Assembly: GCA_015680905.1 (NCBI GenBank)
Contig: CM027381.1
Span: 61,508,501-61,572,500 of the forward strand
Length of the DNA stretch: 64,000 bases
Reading direction: 5' to 3'
Source: Coptis chinensis
Taxonomy: Eukaryota; Streptophyta; Magnoliopsida; Ranunculales; Ranunculaceae
Part shown: positions 12,626 through 22,504 of the stretch, piece by piece
How the letters are laid out: the number at the start of each line of letters is the position of its first letter
How positions within the stretch are numbered: the stretch's first letter is position 1
Position numbers and translations under genes: made by a program
Notes under the pieces: model-generated
The model's database searches: none
What the model saw: the letters and a program-made list of their open reading frames with translations, nothing else
What the model was told of the DNA's origin: nothing

Positions 12626-14420
12626 AATGCTGGGGTGCAGGTAAGTTTTTAGTTAAGTTAGTGTCTGCTTATGTCCCAAGCAATTTCATTATGTTAACCC
12701 CATAATGGGTGGAACTCTTATAGAGTTGCGTCAGTTTTTTTATATTACTATATTTGTATGTTTTAACCTTGTTTTGCAGATGTTCCTGAATTTCACGCGC
12801 TTCAATGGTATTTTTCCTACCCTCTTTATTTAAATGCTTTGAGGACAAAGCATGCTTCTTGTTGGGGGGGCATAGAAACACGTGTAATTAAGACATCTGT
12901 TAGGATATAGATATGTATAATATGCACTTGTTTTCTAGTTAAAATTTCAAAAAATTCAAAAATATAAATAAAAAAGTATGCTATACACTTAGGAATATTG
13001 GTATTGTTTTCTTTCTCTATGCTCTTAACAATTTAGAAGTCTCACATAGCTTTTGCATCAGAATAATTGTTAGAAACTTAGGTTAATATGTAGGTAATAA
13101 TCTTTGCATCTATCTATAAATTTATTACATGAGTATCTATGATTGTTAGCAAGAAGTTTTCAAATCTAGGCTAGAGTACTTATTCTACAAATCCTGTGAG
13201 AATATAGCCTAAAGCCTTATATGAGCTAAACATTTGAGAAATGACACAAGGGAGAAGTAAAATCCGGATAGAGAAATCACACGTCCACTTGCTTGATCAC
13301 TAAACCATATCCTAAGCGAGAATTTAGGCCCTCTTTCGATCGATATAGCCAGAAATTCAAACCTATGAATTAGTTTCCACTAGTCGCCCCTCTGAGCCTT
13401 TCCTTAGCCTTTCATAAACCAAAATTTCTTTACCCTGTTACAAAAACAAAACAAAATAAAAATATAAATCAACCTACCCAATTTAGAATAAGTCTGAGAA
13501 TAGAATGAGGAAGAAAGAAAAAGAGAAAAACCTGTGTAAACAAAAATTAGTAGTTGCTTCATAAAAAGAAAAGAAGTTTCCATCCAAGAAAAGAAAAAAA
13601 AAAAAAATAAATAAAACTCCAAAAATAGAATAAAGGGAGTCAAAAGCCAAAGAAAAGAAAAAGAAAAATATGGCTAAGGATGAAAACAAAGTATAGAAGC
13701 AAAAGAAAATAACAAGGGTTTCTCTAAGTTACATAATATGAAGACTCTATTATCTCAGACTTGTCCTTTTGAATATCCATTTCCTTCCTTCTTAAACCAT
13801 CTCCTAATCCCCGCAACACCTAATAAAGACCTCTAGCTCAGTTAGGAATAGGTTAGTGTGATAGTAAGTGGTAGATGTGTTTGATCGACTCCAGCTTCCT
13901 TGTGTGTCATTGAGATTGTAAGGTAAAGTGTGCCCACCGCATTAATCGGAGTAAATAAACTTGAGTGGAAAAATCAGAGTGGTTTTGTCTTGACATTTAT
14001 GTGAGGACCTACTTAAGGACGCTTATTTCGAAGTTTTCAGAAACGGACCTGCTATTACATTTCATAGTATTACTCATTGTTATATGTTTATTTTAGATGA
14101 TTGATTATTATGCATATATTAGCTTAGGGTTCTGACTGGGTTATTCTTATGTATTTGCTAGTGAGATGTATAGATAGTTGAGACATGAATGAGAAAACAA
14201 TAGTTTTATTTCTTAGTCGTTTGTAGTATAGATGAAGTTTGTGAGTACCTTCATCGAAAACTCTCACGAGGTTATAACTCGTCCACTAGGGAATTCCTAG
14301 TGGTTTAAGCGCCTTGTTGATATGGTCAATGCAATCGCGACTCAATGACGAGAGTAGATAGAACTCCATTTTTGGTCACTTATGCTAATTTCTCATATTT
14401 GCTTGAGGACAAGCAAAATG
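12626..14420 (+). other. Element A 3' non-coding region
   Basis: Long AT-rich DNA without a credible frame. An A-rich purine stretch (13490-13710) gives spurious Phe-rich frames on the minus strand. The same region, pyrimidine-rich on the plus strand, occurs in B at 28655-28950. A G-run (TTGGGGGGGCAT) lies at about 12861-12872 and recurs in B near 29520. Confidence 0.6.
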
Positions 14421-14434
14421 CTGTTTGGGGTGGT
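14421..14434 (+). other. Element A polypurine tract
   Basis: CTGTTTGGGGTGGT lies directly before the 3' LTR, in the position of the plus-strand primer. The B equivalent at 27925-27938 reads similarly on the minus strand. Confidence 0.75.
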
Positions 14435-15948
14435 TGATAAGAGCCCAAAACTGTAGTTTTAACCCCTTAGCATCATACTTTTAGACCAATTATGTGAGTA
14501 ATAAGTAAGAGTTAATACCGACACGTGTGTTTTATGTATTTCAGCTTCAAAGTCAATTATGTGCAGGAATGTGCCACTTTGATGAGATAAAGGAGCAATG
14601 GTTGGTTACTAAGGAGTTCGGTGATTAAAGGCCAAGATTCAAGAAGACAAAGCCTTTGTAAAGCCCGGTCAAAAGATGAAAAGTCAAGGTCCACGCAGGC
14701 AGAAATAGTGCACAAAGACAAAGACAGAACTTCCGAAGACCATATCTTTGGACTCAGACCTTTGAATTGGGCCTACCTTATGTCAAAACGACCGCTCGGA
14801 AAGAGCTTTCCAATGGACCAACCTTGACCCAATCAGAGGAGTAGAAGTGGACGAAAAGTCTGCTGAAGCCAACGGCATTTGAAGAGGCCTTTTGGATCGA
14901 AGAATTGAGTTTTGGGCCCGATCCTCGCCCAAAACATGACTCCAAGCCCATGCACGATTTTGGATCGAACATATAAAAACAAAAGCTTAGCTCTTTGTTA
15001 ATGGTAGCTAGTTAGACCTAAAATAATATAGATAAATCTAGATCTGTTTTCATTAATTAATTTAAGTTTTAGTTCCATTTTCAGTTCTTGTTTTAGATTA
15101 AGTCTTTGAATCATTATTCTTGATTGATTAGATAAATAAAAAATAGTTATTTTAGCAAGTTTGAATTGTGGTATTTCAATTTATAGATCTAGTTTTAATT
15201 ATTGTTGGTTACCATTTCTTAGTTGTTAATTAGAATTTAATCATTGTTTAGTTTAGATTAAGTAGATTTCGAATCTTGATATTATGTTTAGTTATAATAA
15301 TATGGGAAATGATGTTTTGATGACTCAAGGCTAAAACATCCATTAGAGGGGTTGATGAAGCCTTGATGAAAACTTAGTTGTTTAGTATAGAATCGTTGTA
15401 GAATCTATTCCACTCTAGAAGGTCGTGTTTCGCCATGAGAATGGGTGGGCTTAACCTCACATGCTAGTTAGTACTTGGTAGAAATGCCATGAACACTAGG
15501 GATTAGACTCAAATTCTTGCCGCGGAAAACGTAAGAATCGAGATACGACAATCTATACTAGGTTATTAAGTTGGATTCGAGGTGGATTTAATTCCCCCTA
15601 TTTTTTATCTAGATTCAAACAATCAGATTTCGTAGCTTTCGTAGATTAACTTTAGTTTATATTTTATCTTGTTATTTATTATATTATTATATCTTGTTAT
15701 TTAAATTAACGCGTCTTGTTAGCATAACATTTCGTAAAGCTCTCATTAGACTTCAGACTGATTTCTTAGACTTAGAAAACAATCCATGCTAGGGAACTAG
15801 GAGTGGAACGAACTTCCTACTCCACTTAGTGCAATTCGCATCGAGAGTAGAAGCTTTGATAATTGAGATTAAAAGATCAGTTTTAGTTTACTTACGTTTT
15901 GAATTCATCATTCATTTCGTAGGTAAACTATTCATTTTACATTTATCA
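14435..15948 (+). mobile_element. Element A 3' LTR
   Basis: 1514 bp, starting TGATAAGAGCCC and ending TTATCA, directly followed by the second ACATG. It is nearly identical to 943-2458. Confidence 0.95.
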
Positions 15949-16539
15949 ACATGGTTTTGCAGGCATCTAGACCAACTGTTAGGGTCAGAATGATTTCTGG
16001 AAAGAAATGGATCATTTTTTATTTTATGAAAAATTGATCGTTTTTACAAGTTTTGATTATCAATGGATGTAATTTAAATCACGGTATGTATTAGTGTTAT
16101 TGTTTTTATCATTGATGTAATCTATTATAAAGATCAAAAGATAAAAAAGATCAAGATTTGGATTGGTCAAAATCTGGATCTTAGTTTTTTCTCGTAAACA
16201 AGCAGTCGCTACCAAAGCGCCGGAAGTGAAGCGACACACATGCCTTATGCAGTATCAACCGAGCTGGGTCGTCGCCTTTAACGCCAGAAAGAGAGAAATT
16301 GTAAGTGAGCGCGCCATGCACCCTATACAGGCAAAAGTTGAGCGCGCGCTGATGCGCCTGGAAGTCACTGAAGGTATGAGCACGCCACGCGCCCTATATA
16401 GGTATATTTGGAGCGCGGGTCGCGCCCTTCAAGGCAGAAAGAGAATTTTTTTTCTCTAAGATGAGATGATTTTTGTTTGCTGTTCGGGGGTCTATGAAGT
16501 GATTTCGTGAGGTTTCCAGTGAAGGAAACAGGTCACGAT

Positions 16540-16577
<38 letters not shown>

Positions 16578-16658
16578 CGGCGAACAGGATGCAGAATGAA
16601 TATGGGCCATAACAGTTGGGAATTTGTTTTCCATTTTATTGTTCATATTTGCTTTTTC

Positions 16659-16800
16659 TATATGCATGTTTTTATTTGTGGATGTTTGTTTAAAACTAAG
16701 CCTACATGAATAATAGATAACATGGACACTCTATATGCATGTTTTTATTTGTGGATTTTTGTTAAAAACTAAGCCCATATGAATACTAGATAACATGGAC
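16659..16800 (+). repeat. 72-bp tandem duplication in element C leader
   Basis: The segment beginning CTATATGCATG at 16659 recurs at 16731 with the same order of words (TTTTTATTTGTGGAT, AACTAAGCC, TAGATAACATGGAC). By eye only a few bases differ. Confidence 0.9.
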
Positions 16801-17249
16801 ATAGGCCTGACCAGTAAACAGAAAGATCCTCAGTTCTAAATAACTAGGTGGGAGCGGGAATTTAGTTTCGTATAAATCCCACGGTCTCCATTACTGGTTT
16901 GTTGGTAATGTAATTATACTTGCGCGTCGGTTTTAGTACCTTCCTCCATATCGGATGTGTCTAATTACGGATTACTAGAACAAACTTCTAAAGGACAACT
17001 ATATGAAGTTATTAATGTATGGATTCACTTCTCCATTTGAAGGGATTCATTACAAATAATGGACTAAGAAGTTAAGTAATGGTATACACTTAGATGCAAG
17101 TAATGGTATCCTCCCCATCGGAGTCACTACTATTATTTGTAGGACTAAAAGAAGGCCAGCATTTTAGTTTTACTTGTCTAGATGGCATGTGTCCACTCTA
17201 ACGAGTGATGTGCTGTTAAGTTGACGAGAAGTAGAACTAATAGGAATAA

Positions 17250-17432
17250 CCTCTCTACACGAATGTAGATAGGGTAAACGTCCACACTATCGTGGCTTAC
17301 TACATCTCGGTGTGTAGGGTGCTGACGGGTTAATTAATTGATTTTTAAGTTAACTCCATAAGTATTTCCACGAATATAGAATGGTAAACGTCCACACTAT
17401 CGTGGCTTACTACTTCTCGGTGTGGAGGGTGC
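17250..17432 (+). repeat. Two copies of an 80-bp module in element C leader
   Basis: Copy 1 (about 17255-17322) and copy 2 (17353-17432) share CACGAAT, GGTAAACGTCCACACTATCG, TGGCTTACTAC and CTCGGTGTG. A third copy closest to copy 2 lies at 19804-19884 in the RNase H region. Confidence 0.9.
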
Positions 17433-17528
17433 AAGTGATTGGTTGATTAATTAATTAATTTTTGTTATTAACTCAAGAAGTTTTTGCCCTACATAATAGT
17501 TATTTTATGTGATTATCAGGTTTTCAAA

Positions 17529-18368
17529 ATGGTTACTTTCAACCCACTAGCAACTATTCTTAAGGAAAACAAACTTCTTGGCCCTAATTACATAGACTGG
17601 AAACGCAACTTGGATATCGTTTTGACTGCTGAAGAGTATAAATATGTACTCAATGAGGAATGCCCACCTAAGCCTGATGATATTGCTGGTGAAGAGGAGA
17701 AAGAGGCATATAAGAAGTGGAACAAGGCAGATGAGATGTCACGGTGTTACATTCTAGCATCTATGTCAGGTATGCTGCAACATCAGCATCAGGCCATGAC
17801 CACGGCTTATGATATGATGCTCAATCTCAAGGAATTCTTCGGACACCAGAATAGGGCTACTTGGCAAACTGCCATGAAAAACTTGATGACCACAACTGTG
17901 ACTAAAGAGACTCCTGTAAGGGATCATATACTCAGGATGATGGCTTATCTAAATGAGTTGGAGATCCTTGGAGCTGATATCGATGCGGAAATGCAGGTCG
18001 ATATCATTCTCATGACACTACCTGAGAGGTTTGAACCGTTCTGCCTTAACTACAACATGAACAAAAGGTTGTATTCTTTGGTGGAACTGATGACAGAACA
18101 TCAGTCAGCTGAGAGTCTCTTTAAGCATAGTTATGTTCAGGTTTATGCTACTGAGAAGGTTTCTACTTCTACGCCTAATGGCGGTAAGAAGAAGAATAAT
18201 GTTCAGAAGCATAGGAACATGGCAAAGAAGGGTATGGGACCTCAAGGAGCTGTGAAAAACTCTAAGGGCAAATGCTACAAGTGCAAGCAGTCAGGACACT
18301 GGAAGCCAGATTGTCCTCTTCTCAATAAAGAGAATAATGAAGGTATATCTTATGCACTAGTCGTTTAA
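17529..18368 (+). CDS. gag: Element C gag polyprotein (copia type, open frame)
   Basis: This would form the virus-like particle and package element RNA. From the ATG at 17529 (an upstream in-frame ATG at 17484 adds 15 residues) the frame is open for 279 residues. The N-terminus has LGPNYIDWKRNL, a hallmark of copia gag. A helical capsid region follows, then a basic stretch, and a zinc knuckle C-Y-K-C-x4-H-x4-C near residue 254-268. I chose 17529 because the family motif starts soon after it; the upstream start cannot be excluded. This is the only long open frame left in C besides the RT piece. Gag normally runs on into protease, but a stop separates them here. Confidence 0.88.
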   Translation: MVTFNPLATILKENKLLGPNYIDWKRNLDIVLTAEEYKYVLNEECPPKPDDIAGEEEKEAYKKWNKADEMSRCYILASMSGMLQHQHQAMTTAYDMMLNLKEFFGHQNRATWQTAMKNLMTTTVTKETPVRDHILRMMAYLNELEILGADIDAEMQVDIILMTLPERFEPFCLNYNMNKRLYSLVELMTEHQSAESLFKHSYVQVYATEKVSTSTPNGGKKKNNVQKHRNMAKKGMGPQGAVKNSKGKCYKCKQSGHWKPDCPLLNKENNEGISYALVV

Positions 18369-18917
18369 CATGTTTAGCGGTGTTATCTACTAGTACCTGG
18401 TGTGTAGATACGGAAGCCACTAACCATGTATGCATTTCATTGCAGAGATTCTAGGAAACCAGAAAACTTAGTGCTGGAGAGATTGTCTTATCTTTGGGGA
18501 TGCTACCAGAGTAGTAGCTGTTGCGAGAGATGTTTGTTTATCTTTTGATAGAAATAAGACTAAGGTGTTAAAGAATTGTCTTTATGTGCCTAATATTAGA
18601 AAGAACTTGATTTCAGTTTCTATGTTAATTAAGGATGGATATTCTGTTTCTTTTAAATGACAAGGTTGTCATTAAGAAAAATAAACTTTTTATCTGTTCT
18701 GGTACATTAGAAGGCAATTTATACATCATTAATCTTATTCCACCCAAGTGCATTAGATTTTACCCAGAGTAGTATTATTTTAGAAGTATTGAGAGGAGAG
18801 ACATTAAACTACTTCAGTACCAATTGTACAAGAATAGGAACCACAACGTGTTACAAATGACGTATAAGAACAAGAGGTGCTTCGTAGTAGTGGGAGGGTT
18901 GTTAGACAACCAGATAG
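18369..18917 (+). pseudogene. Element C protease and pre-integrase remnant; integrase missing
   Basis: A copia protease begins with S-T-W-C-V-D-T-E-A-T-N-H-V-C near 18390-18430. The catalytic DTG has become DTE (GAA at 18413-18415), which would inactivate it. A gag-pre-integrase stretch follows (LYVPNIRKNLISVSML near 18570, GTLEGNLYIINL near 18710). The integrase catalytic core expected next is absent: by 18850 the text is already the linker before RT (VRQPDR near 18900). Several stops are present. Confidence 0.82.
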
Positions 18918-19670
18918 GTGATTGGTTTGGGAATGTCTTTAGACATAACAACTGATAACCAAGATCCTGATCCCTGGACCTACAATAAAGCACTCCAAGA
19001 TAGAGATGTAATATCTTGGCAAAAGGCAATGAATTCTGAGATGGAATCTATGGATTCTGATCAGATTTGGGAGCTTGTAGAGCCACCCAATGGTATAAAA
19101 CCCATTAGATGCAAGTGGGTCTATAAAATGGAGGTCAAGATAGCTTTCCTTAATGGAAGTCTTGAGGAAACCATCTATATGGAGCAACCAGAAGGATTCA
19201 TTGAAAAAGGTCAAGAGCATCTTGTTTTCTACAAGAAATTTGATGGAAACATAGTGGTAATTCTTGTGCTTTATGTAGATGACATCTTACTCATTGGAAA
19301 CAATGTGAAAGTGTTGACAGACATAAAGGTATGGTTATCAAAACTATTTGATATGAAGGACTTGGGAGAAGCGGGTCACGTCCTTAGGATCAAAATTATA
19401 AGAGATCACAAGAAAATGATGTTGTGCTTATCTCAGGCTACCTATATTGATACTGTGTTGACTCATTCTAACATGCAAAACTCCAAGAAAGGTTTCTTGC
19501 CTTTCAGGCATGGAGTTCCTCTATCAAAGGATATGTGTCCCAAGACACCAAAAGAGATAGAGCACATGAAAGCGGTTCCTTATGCTTCGGCTATAGGAAG
19601 CTTAATGTACGCCATGTTATGCACGAGGCTAGACATCTGCTTTACCATTGGCATGGTTAGCAGATATTAG
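18918..19670 (+). pseudogene. Element C reverse transcriptase, internally deleted but still open
   Basis: The 250-residue frame is a copia RT with blocks missing. It has the entry motif WQKAMNSEMESM and RCKWVYKM, then jumps straight to KIAFLNGSLEE, losing the usual segment between. A second jump takes QEHLV directly to FYKKFDGN. The catalytic box YVDD is at 19272-19283 with LVLYVDDILLIGN around it, and the RT-RNase H connection continues to YASAIGSLMYAM. Both deletions kept the frame open. The missing fingers/palm blocks make an active enzyme very unlikely. It stops at a TAG before KNLGQGHW. Confidence 0.88.
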
Positions 19671-20209
19671 AAAAACCTAGGACAAGGGCACTGGATTGCG
19701 GTAAAACATATACTGAAGTACCTGAAAAGGACTAAGGATTATATGTTAGTATACCATGCAGATAATTTGGTTCCCTTAGGGTATACAGTCTACACTATTA
19801 TGAACTCCTAAAAGTATTTCCACGAATGAAGAATGGTAAACATCCACACTATCGTGGCTTACTACTTCTCGGTGTGGAGGGTGCTGAAGGGTCAGATAGG
19901 GACAAGAGTAAGTCTACCTCAGGTTGTGTGTTTACCTTGTGAGGTGGAGCCATAGTATGGAGGAGTGTCAAGCAGAAATGCTTGTCTGACTCCACCATGG
20001 AAGCTAAATATGTGGCAGCCACTGAGGCAGCCAAAGAATCAATTTTGGGTCTGGAACTTCTTGTAAGCAAGTAAACACATTGAGCGCAAGTACCATCTAG
20101 AAAAAAGGAGATGTTTATGTTACCAAGATAGCATCAGAAGATAAACTAATTGACCCCTTGACAGCATGTTGAGGGGATGGGAATCAGATACTTGGCAGCA
20201 TAGCTTTAA
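19671..20209 (+). pseudogene. Element C RNase H remnant with an inserted leader module
   Basis: The connection continues as GQGHWIAVKHILKYLKRTKDY to VPLGYT near 19783. RNase H resumes as SDRDKSKSTSGCVF near 19895, with STMEAKYVAATEAAKE near 19995. Between them sits a copy of the 80-bp leader module (19804-19884) where a few residues would be expected. Stops follow (TGA at about 19939 and others). It is non-functional. Confidence 0.82.
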
Positions 20210-20272
20210 GTATAAGTGGGAGATTTGTTAGTAGTATACTAAAAAGCAATGCTTTGAGTATAAGTGGGAGAT
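20210..20272 (+). other. Element C polypurine tract, duplicated with the LTR start
   Basis: AAGTGGGAGATTTG occurs near 20214 and AAGTGGGAGATTG near 20262. After each comes LTR-start-like text (TTAGTAGTATACTAAAAAGCA against ATAGGGTTATATACTAAAAGCA). The second is taken as the true tract because the LTR proper continues from it. Confidence 0.7.
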
Positions 20273-21539
20273 TGATAGGGTTATATACTAAAAGCATTAC
20301 TTTTGTATTAACTCTAATTCTTCATTTTTTGAATGAGAATCATATGGGCAAATGTTATGCATATTATATATGTTATTAGTTATATGCATGTGTCTAATAC
20401 TTTATGTTGTAGATGATATGGTGTGAACACACGTAAGATCATATCATCGATTACCTTATAAAGTATAAGTAATCATTCACAACCTAGATGGATTTGGACA
20501 AACTATTGGTACGGTTGTAGTATAATCTGGTATTAGTCTATCTTGACTATAGGATTACACTAGTACACTTTGTGTGTATTGAACAGGACCAAGTGAGGTT
20601 GTTTCTCTTTATACTGACTGTATAAGAGAACAAATGCCTCTGTTATTATGGATGTTTTTCCTCTTAATCCGGATATAATAACGGGCACTTACGTGCATTG
20701 TACATTGCTTTAAATCATCAATGAGTGAGATTCATTTGTGAATCAACAAACTCGATGGATTGGGTAATGACATTATATGTAAGGTGTGCTGTTGATTATA
20801 GAAGGTATCTGTGACCCACAGGAAGTCGGGTTGATGATGTCCTCTTGAGGAGCTCAAAAAGATTATCATGTAAACCCTGCAGGTGGATTTATTCCGACAT
20901 GACAATGAGGTTGAGTGGTACTACTCAAGGACATAAGAAGTTGATTAATGTAGTTGTCAGTAACTTGACTTAATCAACGGACATTCAATATCTTAAACAC
21001 GGGGAGATCAACGAGCATATAATATGGAGCCCATAAACTCTGACACGTAATTTGGGATTAGGGCGGTAGTGCAACAATGGCCTTTACTGGAATAAGCCAT
21101 TTGTTGACGGACTTGGGCCGTGTGTTTTGGGTGAACATGGGAAGCCTAAGCCTGTCAGGAGGCCCAACCCTAATTTCACCTCATGGTCCCTATTGTAGCC
21201 TATAAATAGAATACTCTCTCTCTGGCCGAAATTCACTATTCACTGTATTAGAAAAAGAGGCAAGGAAAGATATATCCAAAATTGGATCTAGCTTTTGTGA
21301 GAAAGAAGGGGATTGGTAGATCGTTGCCCACACAACGTCTAATCTATTCTAAAGGAATACAACAGAAGATCAAGGGGTTGATTGTTGATTCGGATTCATA
21401 AAGCTTGGATTTTCAGTGTTATCAAAACTGGATCTAAAAAGTATGTTCTCTAATCCAAAATCGTGAGAACCTATTAATTCCGCTGCGCGTGGTTCTAGCG
21501 GTTTGTAGAAATTTGTATTATGAAATAACGGTTCCTACA
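20273..21539 (+). mobile_element. Element C 3' LTR
   Basis: About 1267 bp from TGATAGGGTT to TTCCTACA, carrying TATAAATA at 21201-21208. The part from 20649 onward matches window positions 1-889. Sequence after 21539 belongs to element F. Confidence 0.9.
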
Positions 21540-21783
21540 ACACCACCTTTGGTGTTGATTTCTCTACTGATTGCGCCTCTTCGAGGTGGCTTTTTCTCCC
21601 TTCCTCGATATGGCTCTTTCTCACTACTAGAGTGCCTGAACTCGGCTCCTCACCATCTTTCTCGTACATAGCTTCTACTGCGCGCTTCTCATTCTCTTCT
21701 CTCACAGCTTTGTTTTCAACCATTAAAACTTTGTTCTGCTTTTCCAATTCTTCAAATTTTCTCAACAAGGCTTTTAAAGACAC
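21540..21783 (-). pseudogene. Element F gag-like N-terminal fragment with coiled coil
   Basis: From an ATG at 21783 the frame encodes a Leu/Glu/Lys-rich heptad pattern (LRKFEELEKQNKVLMVENKA) that predicts a coiled coil over roughly residues 4-40, then a Glu- and Ser-rich part. It is cut at 21540 by the end of element C. Position after the LTR and the primer-like motif suggests gag. There is no conserved motif to prove it, and upstream codons in the same region contain stops. Confidence 0.5.
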
Positions 21784-22370
21784 CTCTTCTTCATGTATCT
21801 CTTATACTTCTTCCACCAATCTACTTTGTTCTGCATTCTTCATTCTTGGATGTTGCTTGAGAAGTACTTCCTTCATTAATCATCATCGTTTAACTTTGTG
21901 GCACACTTTGGAGGCATCTTGACAAGAAAATGAACACTTCACTGATCTTACATAATTTCCTTGAACACAAACAATTCTTCTTATTCTCAAATGTCTACTA
22001 ATGGATTCGATCTTCAAAGAAAAAGAAAAAAAATAGCTTTTCTTGTCTTTGAATCACGGATGGCGCCAATATAGTGATCAAGTTCTTCTTTTAATATCAG
22101 TTATGGATTGAAATGGTTTGGATTGAATTGAGAATCAAAAAGAAATAAAACTTAAGCTTTTGTATTCATCAATAATGGCGGTTACAAAGTCTCTCAAACT
22201 TTATCTCTGTTGCTCTGGTTTTACAAGTTTTTCTAGAATGAATCAAATGAATATTCTTTCTCCTGATCATCACTTTATATAGTCCTTCAGCTATAGTGAA
22301 GTCCAATCCTATCCTGACACGTGTCCATTCCCATTCTTCTCCTTCCTTCTTCCCGCTTGTTCCTGTAACA
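21540..22370 (-). mobile_element. Element F: gypsy-type retrotransposon fragment (5' LTR and start of gag)
   Basis: On the minus strand, 22370-22075 looks like a short LTR of 296 bp: it starts TGTTACAGGAAC, holds TATATAAAG at about 22282-22274, and ends CTTGATCA. It is followed by a TTGGCGCCATCCGTG motif (22074-22060) of the kind seen after 5' LTRs of plant gypsy elements. Downstream on the same strand is a gag-like frame that runs into element C. The rest of F should lie left of window position 1. Only one LTR is visible. Confidence 0.7.
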
Positions 22371-22504
22371 CATGAACTTATACGCAAGATGTCGATGATT
22401 TTGTCAATATCTCTAGTTATTTACGATATTCGGGCTGGAATATTGGATTAACAATATTTGCCCATGACACGGCGTAATACCACAATCAATTATCATCTCA
22501 GCTA

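Larger units (their letters stand above)
943..15948 (+). mobile_element. Element A: Athila-like Ty3/gypsy LTR retrotransposon, complete ends, decayed coding region
   Basis: A is 15,006 bp with LTRs of 1516 and 1514 bp that start TGATAAGAGCCC and end TTATCA. It has a primer site starting TGGCGCC, gag, aspartic protease, RT, RNase H and integrase in gypsy order. A long region with extra frames follows pol, then a G-rich polypurine tract. The long LTRs, the primer site (the tRNA-Asp type reported for the Athila/Calypso lineage) and the extra region after pol point to the Athila group. Every coding domain has stops or frameshifts, so this copy is dead. B belongs to the same family. Confidence 0.93.
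15949..17528 (+). other. Element C leader: GC-rich block, poly(A), tandem duplications
   Basis: This is the continuation of C after A, beginning with the second ACATG. It has no credible gene. It holds a GC-rich block at 16195-16440 with repeated GCGCGCC and CCTATA words, 31 adenines at 16544-16574, a 72-bp tandem duplication at 16659-16800, and two copies of an 80-bp module at 17250-17432. The frame at 16163-16459 falls in the GC-rich block and looks accidental. Confidence 0.75.
1..21539 (+). mobile_element. Element C: Ty1/copia LTR retrotransposon, 5' end outside the window, split by element A
   Basis: The first 889 bases and 20649-21539 are the same sequence in the same orientation and are the two LTRs of one element. 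Between them, once element A (943-15948) is removed, come a degenerate tRNA-Met-type primer site, a repeat-rich leader, a copia gag with a zinc knuckle, a broken protease, an RT with its YVDD box, RNase H remnants, a polypurine tract and the 3' LTR. That order is copia-like. Integrase is not found and RT has lost internal blocks, so the copy is non-autonomous. The 5' LTR lacks about its first 376 bases because the window begins inside it, so the target duplication cannot be checked. C sits inside element F. Confidence 0.93.

Noticed and set aside
13404-13689. Phe-rich minus-strand frames (also 28656-28909 plus)
   Set aside because: They are products of purine/pyrimidine-rich low-complexity DNA in the 3' non-coding region of A and B.
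16163-16459. 98-residue frame in the GC-rich leader block of C
   Set aside because: Composition bias keeps it open; no motif, and a leader of a copia element is not expected to code there.
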